Below, piece after piece: positions 6,170 to 10,296 of a DNA stretch of 10,296 nt; within the stretch, counting starts at the first letter, position 1, and every line of letters starts with the position of its first letter. The translations under genes were made by a program, and so were the position numbers. The notes below the pieces were generated by a model. It searched no databases. It was given only the letters and a program-made list of their open reading frames with translations, and was not told the origin of the DNA. Source of the stretch: Longimicrobium sp. (GTDB taxonomy: Bacteria > Gemmatimonadota > Gemmatimonadetes > Longimicrobiales > Longimicrobiaceae); assembly GCA_030446945.1 (NCBI GenBank), contig JAUJMI010000096.1, positions 1-10,296 on the forward strand, in the 5' to 3' direction.

Positions 6170-6931
6170 GTGCGCCGCCGTTCCCCCGTACAACCAGCTT
6201 CCAAAAAGAAGGCCGTCCCGCGCAAGCGCCGCGGCCCCTCCGCCAGGCGCGGCCCGGCGCGGCGTTCGCGCGTGCTCTGGTCGTGGCTGCTGATCGCCGC
6301 CGCCGTCTTCGTGGCCGCCAACCCCACCGCGCGCACGATCGCCTGGGAGGCGCTCCTCGCCTCTCGCGCCGCGCTGGAGTCCGCCCGCGCCGCCAAGGCC
6401 CTCGAGCGCGAGGCCGACGAGTACGCCCGCCGCTACGGGATCGAACCCACCCTGGCCTCGGCCATCCTGAAGGCGGCGCACGCGGAGGGGGTCAAGCCCG
6501 ACCTCGCCTTCCGCCTGGTGCGCGTGGAGAGCGCCTTCCGTCCACGCGCGGTGAGCCCGGTCGGCGCGCTGGGCCTCACGCAGCTGATGCCCGCCACCGC
6601 CGCCGAGATGCAGCCGGGCGTCACGCGCGAGCAGATCTTCGACCGCGACACCAACCTGCGCCTGGGCTTCCGCTACTTCGCCCGCCTCCTGCGCGCCTAC
6701 GACAACGACGTGCAGGCCGCGCTGCACGCCTATAACCGCGGCCCCGGCACGGTCAACCGCATCCGTCGGGCCGGCGGCGACCCCGCCAACGGCTACGCGA
6801 AAGCGGTCCTGGGCAGCACGGGCGCATCCCCCGTGGGCCCCCCGCCCGTCCAGGTGGACACCACCCCCGCCTCCACCCCGCTCCCCACCATAGACGGCAT
6901 CGCCCCCGTGCCCATGCCGAAGGGGATGTAA
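6170..6931 (+). CDS. Membrane-anchored lytic transglycosylase (SLT domain)
   Basis: This 253-residue protein has a very basic N-terminus (1-34, many Arg/Lys), one transmembrane anchor at about 35-50 (VLWSWLLIAAAVFVAA), a short helical linker, then an SLT-type lysozyme-fold domain at about 90-200. Family hallmarks are visible: RVESAF with catalytic Glu120, the GALGLTQLMP motif at 132-141, and AYNRGPGTV at 187-195. Such enzymes cleave the beta-1,4 bond between MurNAc and GlcNAc in peptidoglycan, forming 1,6-anhydroMurNAc. The tail (214-253) is Pro/Thr-rich and probably unstructured. The start is GTG with GGAGAG 6 bases upstream. The protein should sit in the inner membrane with its domain in the periplasm. 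It follows the BON lipoprotein gene and probably has its own promoter. Confidence 0.88.
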   Translation: MRRRSPVQPASKKKAVPRKRRGPSARRGPARRSRVLWSWLLIAAAVFVAANPTARTIAWEALLASRAALESARAAKALEREADEYARRYGIEPTLASAILKAAHAEGVKPDLAFRLVRVESAFRPRAVSPVGALGLTQLMPATAAEMQPGVTREQIFDRDTNLRLGFRYFARLLRAYDNDVQAALHAYNRGPGTVNRIRRAGGDPANGYAKAVLGSTGASPVGPPPVQVDTTPASTPLPTIDGIAPVPMPKGM

Positions 6932-6944
6932 GGCAACAGCGGGT

Positions 6945-7118
6945 CTCACGCAGAGACGCAGGAGCGGACGGGGTGAGCGAGGATGCGATCTGTAATGTCC
7001 GCTCCTGCTTACGATTCGTCGTGAGGAACGTAGGCACCGCGGATACCACCCCACCCCTTCGCTGCCTTATTTCGCCCGGGGTGCACGCTCTACTTGGCCC
7101 ACCGCGTCTCCGCGTGAG
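6945..7118. repeat. Possible palindromic element bounded by inverted repeats
   Basis: CTCACGCAGAGACGC (6945-6959) reappears inverted as GCGTCTCCGCGTGAG (7104-7118) with one mismatch in 15 bases. The pair encloses about 144 bp that encode nothing recognisable. This could be a small non-autonomous element or two copies of a dispersed repeat in opposite orientation. No target-site duplication is evident. Confidence 0.4.
6958..7008 (+). terminator. 12-bp hairpin after the transglycosylase gene
   Basis: GCAGGAGCGGAC (6958-6969) pairs perfectly with GTCCGCTCCTGC (6997-7008). It starts 27 bases after the stop codon, which fits a transcript end. The loop of 27 bases is long and only TT follows, so it is not a classic intrinsic terminator; it may be an mRNA 3'-end structure or part of a repeat element. 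Confidence 0.4.
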
Positions 7119-7173
7119 CCTTGCAGTCCAGGGCGTCGGCCTTGGAATAGGTGTTCGAGATGCAAATAGGTGC

Positions 7174-7200
7174 GGTTCAGCAGCATAGGTCATCTGAACC
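7174..7200. promoter_or_regulatory. Palindrome upstream of the NmrA-like gene
   Basis: GGTTCAG (7174-7180) and CTGAACC (7194-7200) form a perfect inverted repeat with a 13-base centre, 67 bases before the ATG at 7268. It could be an operator for a dimeric regulator or a 5' UTR hairpin. No good -35/-10 pair was found to place it relative to a promoter. Confidence 0.3.
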
Positions 7201-7267
7201 ATGCCGTGCCCCACCTGCCCGCCTACCTTGCCCCGCGAGTGCTGACACATCAACCGGGAGTGGAACG

Positions 7268-8146
7268 ATGAAGCATCTCATCCTTGGCGGAACCGGCACG
7301 GTCGGCGGGGCGGTGGCCCGCGAGCTCCTGGCTCGCGGCGAGGACGTGAAGGTCCTCACACGGTCGGCGGAAAAGGCGGGCTCGCTTCCCGGTGGCGCGA
7401 CGGCGGTGATCGGCGATCTGCGCGACCCGGGGTGCTACCACAGCGTCTTCTCGCGCTTCGACACCCTCTTCCTCCTCAACGCGGTGGCGGACACCGAGCT
7501 GCAGGAAGGGCTGGCCGCGGTGAACGAGGCACGCCGCGCCGGCGCCGCGCGCATCGTCTACCTTTCGGTGCACGACGCGGAGAAGGGGCCGCACATCCCG
7601 CACATCGCCGCCAAGCTCGCCATCGAGGAAGCGATCCGGCGCAGCGGCATCGCGTACACCATCCTGCGCCCCAACAACTTCTATCAGAACGACTACTGGT
7701 TCCGCGAGACGATCCAGGAGCACGGGATCTACCCGCAGCCCATCGGCGACGCCGGGATCTCGCGCGTGGATGTGCGCGACATCGCCGAGGCCGCCGCCAA
7801 CGCGCTCACCCGCTCCGGCTTCGAGAACCGCAGCTACGCGCTGGTGGGGCCCGAGCCGCTCACGGGGCCGGAGTGCGCGCGGGCGTACGGCGAGGTCTTC
7901 GGCCGCGAGGTGCGCTACGCCGGCAACGACCTACAGGCCTGGGCGCGCGAGGCGGGGAAGATGCTCCCCGGCTGGATGGTGTACGACTTCGCGCTGATGT
8001 ACGCGCTCTTCCAGGACCGCGGCCTGCACGCCACCGCCGGGCAGATCACCGAAACCGAGCGCATCGTGGGCCACCTCCCGCGCACCTTCGGCGACTTCGT
8101 CCAGGAGACCGCCACCCTCTGGACCCGCGAAGCCGTCGCCGTCTGA
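7268..8146 (+). CDS. NmrA-like NAD(P)-binding (atypical SDR) protein
   Basis: This 292-residue protein starts with a Rossmann fold: MKHLILGGTGTVGGAVARELL has the GxxGxxG nucleotide-binding motif at Gly7, Gly10 and Gly13. DVKVLTRS follows, with an arginine suited to NADP(H). VIGDLRDP at 47-54 and IVYLSVHDAEKG are typical of the NmrA/atypical SDR group, which lacks the classic YxxxK active site in its usual place. TILRPNNFYQN and VDVRDIAEAAA complete the fold signature. Members act as NAD(P)H-dependent quinone or dye reductases or as redox-sensing regulators; the substrate is not predictable here. The ATG at 7268 is preceded by GGGAG (7256-7260) at 7-base spacing. It appears to be transcribed alone. 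Confidence 0.85.
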   Translation: MKHLILGGTGTVGGAVARELLARGEDVKVLTRSAEKAGSLPGGATAVIGDLRDPGCYHSVFSRFDTLFLLNAVADTELQEGLAAVNEARRAGAARIVYLSVHDAEKGPHIPHIAAKLAIEEAIRRSGIAYTILRPNNFYQNDYWFRETIQEHGIYPQPIGDAGISRVDVRDIAEAAANALTRSGFENRSYALVGPEPLTGPECARAYGEVFGREVRYAGNDLQAWAREAGKMLPGWMVYDFALMYALFQDRGLHATAGQITETERIVGHLPRTFGDFVQETATLWTREAVAV

Positions 8147-8176
8147 ACTGAGCCGACGACGGTCTTCAAACCGCGA

Positions 8177-8401
8177 CCTGCGCGGCACGCGCAGGCATCC
8201 CGTGTCCGACGCTGCTCCGCCGCCCTTTGCGCGCACCCCTATCCGCACATGGGATGGAGCGGTGCGCGCGGGAGAGCCCGTCTCCTTCACTCCGCCCCAC
8301 ATACTCGTGAGGGGGCAGGTGCGGTGCGGCGCTCCGTCCAGGAAGTGGATGCGGGTCCACGCAGAAGAGCCGCCGGGAGCACGTGCTTCCGGCGGCCTTT
8401 T
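8177..8401 (+). ncRNA. Candidate structured RNA or long structured 3' UTR
   Basis: Successive inverted repeats fill this stretch: CCTGCGC/GCGCAGG (8177-8195); GCGCGCACC with GGTGCGCGC (8229-8269), enclosing an inner CTATCC/GGATGG stem; GGAGA/TCTCC (8271-8285); GCCCC/GGGGC (8294-8316); GTGGA/TCCAC (8345-8360); and a terminator hairpin with a T-tract (8369-8401). No open frame here has family likeness. The arrangement fits either a small RNA of about 175-220 bases or a folded 3' UTR of the NmrA-like mRNA. I could not match it to a known RNA family, and no promoter for an independent transcript was found. Confidence 0.35.
8369..8401 (+). terminator. Intrinsic terminator (13-bp stem plus T-tract)
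   Basis: GCCGCCGGGAGCA (8369-8381) pairs with TGCTTCCGGCGGC (8384-8396) with a single G-T wobble, and CTTTT follows. It is the best terminator in the window and should end plus-strand transcripts from the NmrA-like gene or from the candidate RNA just upstream. On the minus strand the stem is followed by TCTTCT, so it may also work weakly for the 333-residue gene. Confidence 0.8.
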
Positions 8402-8626
8402 CCCTGCGCCCGACTCTCACCCTCGTCGTAGTCACACTACCGAATGTGGCCGCGTCGCCAGAGAGAGGCCAAGACCCTCGATCTGCTCGTTGAGCCTGAT
8501 GTCATCGCCCTCCGTAGCGACGGACCAGAGACGTCTCGCGCCGCCATCAACGACACCGCGATGGCAGCCACCCCTCCGTACTTGCCCATGCAGTTTCCTT
8601 AGTACCGGAAATGAGCCGGACCAGAG

Positions 8627-9628
8627 TCAGAACGATCCCTCCCGCACCACGCCGTTGCCGAGCGGGACGACGTGCCCGGGCTCGACGGATGTGTTCTCGG
8701 GGAGCGGGACGTCGCCCTTTACCTTGCCGAGGTTGAAGATGCTCTTCAGGCCCTTGAGCCGGCCGCCTCCCGGGAGCGCGGTTTCGCCTTCACCGTACCA
8801 CCTGAACCAGGGGAGGCCCGCGCGCTGGTACTCGGCCGCGGTGGGTGGTACGGTGGGCGGGTTGTCGCCCGTGATCTGCCGCCATACGAGCGAGTTGGCG
8901 ATGTGCACGAAGCAGCGGCTCGTTGCCCCGAGCTCCCAGTCCGCCGCCTTGTACGGGTCCTCGTAGATCTCCTGCTGCATGCGTCCGCCGGGGGCGAGGC
9001 CCATGTCGGAGGCAGCGGAGCCCGCGCACTCGAACACCACCATCGGCGACGCCACGACGCGGTGGATCTCGGCGCGGCGGCGCTTCATCCGCTCGTAGAC
9101 CTCGGCCTTCGCGGGGTACGCGGCGAGCTGCAGGCCTCCGTGCGCGGCCTCACCGGTGATCTGCTCTTCGGCGGTGTAGCCGGCGCCCAGCGGCATGGCG
9201 ACGAACTGGCGGATGATGCCGCGCTCCACGCAGTAGCCGTCCAGCCACGGCTGCCTGGGGATGCTGAGGTAGTCCTGGGGATCACGGTTCAGCCCGGTCG
9301 CCCAGGGCTCGCCCGTCGCCGCGTTGACCTTGCCGGTGGCCACTTTGACCGCGAACGGGTAGCCGTCCGGGGAGTTGAAGCTGAGCCACATCGCCTCCGA
9401 CTGGTACATCGGGAGCATGACGCCGCCGTGCTCCCTCCACCGGCCGGGGACGCGGTCCGCGAAGTCGTCCACGTGGGCGAGCGGAAAGCGGCCCAGCCCG
9501 GGCGGGAGCGGGTAGTCCCGGTCGTCGTCGGGGATGCGCAGCGTGCGCTGGAACTCGATGCGGAGCACCGCGTCCTCGTGCACCTCCGGGAAGCGGAACA
9601 CCAGCGCGTCGTTCTGCAGCTCGATCAT
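8627..9628 (-). CDS. Conserved protein of unknown function (333 aa), XRE-linked
   Basis: I do not recognise a named domain. The protein looks soluble: no signal peptide or membrane span. Distinctive segments include MLPMYQSEAMWLSF (71-84), GYPFAVKVATGKVNAATGEPW (89-109), QPWLDGYCVERGIIRQFVAMPLGAGYT (126-152), EEQITGE (154-160), LAPGGRMQQEIYEDPY (211-226) and RCFVHIANSLVWRQITG (238-254). The density of Trp, Gly and Gln-rich motifs points to a defined fold, perhaps an enzyme or binding protein. I recall similar proteins in actinobacteria, which I could not verify. The ATG at 9628 has an AGAGGA ribosome binding site. It starts 27 bases after the XRE regulator stop, so the two are almost certainly co-transcribed and this is a likely regulated partner. 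An ImmA-type HExxH motif is absent. Confidence 0.75.
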   Translation of the reverse strand: MIELQNDALVFRFPEVHEDAVLRIEFQRTLRIPDDDRDYPLPPGLGRFPLAHVDDFADRVPGRWREHGGVMLPMYQSEAMWLSFNSPDGYPFAVKVATGKVNAATGEPWATGLNRDPQDYLSIPRQPWLDGYCVERGIIRQFVAMPLGAGYTAEEQITGEAAHGGLQLAAYPAKAEVYERMKRRRAEIHRVVASPMVVFECAGSAASDMGLAPGGRMQQEIYEDPYKAADWELGATSRCFVHIANSLVWRQITGDNPPTVPPTAAEYQRAGLPWFRWYGEGETALPGGGRLKGLKSIFNLGKVKGDVPLPENTSVEPGHVVPLGNGVVREGSF

Positions 9629-9655
9629 ACGGTCCTCTCAGGCCGGGGTGGACGA

Positions 9656-10009
9656 CTACCAATCACCGTCGCGGACTTCGCGCACCAGGCGCAGCACGGC
9701 GTGGTCAGGCAGGTCCCGCAGCTCGCGGAGCAGCTGGCCGAAGAGCAGCGGCCGCTTGCGGATGGTGTCCAGCAGGTCGCTGGACACCTTGCCCGCGAGG
9801 GCGAGCAGCACGTCGGGAAGCACGTCCAGCTCGCGCGCCAGGCGGACGATGGTCTCCTCGGAGGGCGGCGCGACCTCGCCCCGCTCCACCTTGCTCAGGT
9901 ACGAGGGCTCCACGCCGATGCGCTCCGCGACCTGCCGGAGCGAGTAGCGCCGGTCCGTCTGCCGAAGGGCCTCGCGGCGGTCCCGCACGAATGCGCCGAA
10001 GCTGTCCAC
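9656..10009 (-). CDS. XRE-family helix-turn-helix regulator
   Basis: This 117-residue DNA-binding protein has a Cro/C1-type HTH at about 22-65. YSLRQVAERIGVE forms the first helices and PSYLSKVERG (35-44) the recognition helix, followed by APPSEETIVRLARELDV. The C-terminal part (70-117, including LLDTIRKRPLLFGQLLRELRDLP) is helical and probably serves dimerisation or sensing. It starts with GTG at 10009, with GAGG 4 bases upstream. A palindrome of 23 bp covers the spacer and -10 region of its presumed promoter, implying autorepression. The 333-residue protein follows 27 bases downstream. There is no N-terminal peptidase or ligand domain that would reveal the inducing signal. Confidence 0.85.
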   Translation of the reverse strand: MDSFGAFVRDRREALRQTDRRYSLRQVAERIGVEPSYLSKVERGEVAPPSEETIVRLARELDVLPDVLLALAGKVSSDLLDTIRKRPLLFGQLLRELRDLPDHAVLRLVREVRDGDW

Positions 10010-10034
10010 GTCGCCTCACGAGTATGTGCTCGCA

Positions 10035-10057
10035 TGTATTGTGTACTACATGATACA
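10035..10057. promoter_or_regulatory. Palindromic operator of the XRE operon
   Basis: The 23-base sequence has the form TGTAT-N2-TGTA-N-TACA-N2-ATACA, perfectly symmetric at 9 of 11 positions on each side of base 10046. Outer GC bases (10032-10033 with 10059-10060) extend the symmetry. It is markedly AT-richer than its surroundings. It overlaps the -10 box and spacer of the presumed XRE promoter, as expected for an autoregulatory operator bound by a dimer. Confidence 0.7.
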
Positions 10058-10067
10058 CGCTCGTCAA
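10038..10067 (-). promoter_or_regulatory. Candidate promoter of the XRE operon
   Basis: On the minus strand, TTGACG (10067-10062, 5 of 6 matches to TTGACA) is followed by an 18-base spacer and CACAAT (10043-10038, 4 of 6 matches to TATAAT). Transcription would start near 10031, about 21 bases before the GTG start. The palindromic operator overlaps it. Confidence 0.55.
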
Positions 10068-10109
10068 GGGCATCGCTCGTGCGGAGGGGTGTGCCGGCGG
10101 GCGGGGCGG

Positions 10110-10124
10110 GTGAGCGGCGCTCAC
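10110..10124. promoter_or_regulatory. Short palindrome upstream of the dehydrogenase promoter
   Basis: GTGAGC (10110-10115) and GCTCAC (10119-10124) form a perfect 6-bp inverted repeat with a 3-base centre, 12 bases before the candidate -35 box. GCTCACCGC recurs at 10150-10158 within the promoter spacer. A regulator site is possible, but nothing identifies the protein. Confidence 0.3.
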
Positions 10125-10135
10125 AAATTCCAGTA

Positions 10136-10164
10136 TTTTCAACGGCTTTGCTCACCGCTACATT
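10136..10164 (+). promoter_or_regulatory. Candidate sigma70-like promoter of the dehydrogenase gene
   Basis: TTTTCA (10136-10141, 4 of 6), a 17-base spacer, and TACATT (10159-10164, 4 of 6). Transcription would start near 10171, leaving about 35 bases before the ATG at 10206. It sits in an AT-richer patch between the divergent XRE operon and this gene. Confidence 0.45.
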
Positions 10165-10205
10165 GTCCACCCAGCCGACCTCTGCCACCCGTCCCGGAGC
10201 CGCCG

Positions 10206-10296
10206 ATGCGAAGCCTTGCCGAGCTGTTCGACCTTCGCGGACGCGTGGCGCTGGTCACCGGGGGCGGGCGTGGGCTGGGCGAGCAGATCGCGACGG
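10206..10296 (+). CDS. Short-chain dehydrogenase/reductase, 5' end only
   Basis: Only the first 30 codons lie in the window; the gene runs off the right edge. The start of a classical SDR Rossmann fold is visible: LFDLRGRVALVTGGGRGLG, with the TGxxxGxG cofactor motif at 19-26 (TGGGRGLG). These enzymes oxidise or reduce alcohols and carbonyls with NAD(P)(H). The arginine within the glycine motif leans towards NADP(H). The ATG at 10206 has GGAG (10196-10199) at 6-base spacing. The catalytic YxxxK region lies outside the window, so substrate and subfamily are unknown. Confidence 0.85.
   Translation, partial: MRSLAELFDLRGRVALVTGGGRGLGEQIAT

Larger units (their letters stand above)
6932..7267. 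other. Intergenic region rich in inverted repeats
   Basis: This 336-bp stretch carries no convincing gene. A short plus-strand open frame from 6973 has no ribosome binding site and no family likeness. It holds a 12-bp hairpin (6958-7008), a widely spaced 15-bp inverted pair (6945-6959 with 7104-7118), a 7-bp palindrome (7174-7200) and the GGGAG ribosome binding site (7256-7260) of the next gene. It is less GC-rich than the genes on either side. Confidence 0.6.
8147..8626. other. Convergent intergenic region, 480 bp
   Basis: It lies between two genes that point towards each other. The left part (8177-8401) is full of hairpins ending in an intrinsic terminator and is described separately. In the right part (8402-8626), GC content falls and I see no supported gene. 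Two copies of CGGACCAGAG (8521-8530 and 8617-8626) form a direct repeat. A minus-strand open frame continues in phase beyond the TGA of the 333-residue gene as far as 8432, but it has no start codon. Confidence 0.55.

Noticed and set aside
8177..8401. Identification of the hairpin region as 6S RNA, SRP RNA, tmRNA or a known riboswitch
   Set aside because: No conserved sequence motifs of those families were visible; only the structural pattern is supported.
8202..8966. Plus-strand open frame of 254 codons across the convergent gap
   Set aside because: It covers the intrinsic terminator and runs antisense into the 333-residue gene, with no domain likeness and no ribosome binding site.
8627..10009. 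XRE plus ImmA/IrrE-type metallopeptidase pair or classic HipBA pair
   Set aside because: The 333-residue protein lacks HExxH and any recognisable kinase motif.

Overview
The window is very GC-rich DNA (roughly 70% by eye) with densely packed genes that start at ATG or GTG, usually behind GGAG-type Shine-Dalgarno sequences. Two proteins carry lipoboxes, one has a cleavable signal peptide followed by a likely outer-membrane barrel, and a BON-domain protein is present, so the organism is a diderm bacterium. Gene content, the Omp85-like/DUF5686-like protein and the heptamer repeat style fit Gemmatimonadota, perhaps the Longimicrobium group. That assignment is inference from style, not proof.

Layout. 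(1) Positions 76-5570 hold five genes, all on the minus strand and read from right to left: a CPBP-type intramembrane protease, a small lipoprotein, a 697-residue outer-membrane protein with an Omp85-like C-terminal barrel, a 79-residue membrane protein, and a LuxC-type fatty acyl-CoA reductase. The first four look like an envelope-related group. The reductase is set apart by a REP-like double hairpin, and it lies between two inverted copies of a GGGGAAC heptamer repeat that can form G-quadruplexes. (2) A divergent 111-bp gap leads to two plus-strand cell-envelope genes, a BON-domain lipoprotein and a membrane-anchored lytic transglycosylase. The second has a plausible promoter of its own. (3) A 336-bp gap rich in inverted repeats precedes an NmrA-like NAD(P)-binding protein. 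(4) A 480-bp gap between convergent genes holds a series of hairpins ending in a good intrinsic terminator, possibly a small structured RNA or a long 3' UTR. (5) A minus-strand pair follows: an XRE-type repressor and a 333-residue protein of unknown function. Its promoter is overlapped by a 23-bp near-perfect palindrome that looks like an autoregulatory operator. (6) The window ends inside a plus-strand short-chain dehydrogenase/reductase gene, which has its own promoter-like sequence.

The best candidate for an undescribed system is the XRE regulator plus 333-residue protein unit with its palindromic operator. The other notable structures are the G-quadruplex repeats flanking the acyl-CoA reductase, one of which encodes the end of the protein, and the hairpin-rich region at 8177-8401. 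No tRNA, rRNA, CRISPR array, transposase or phage gene was recognised.
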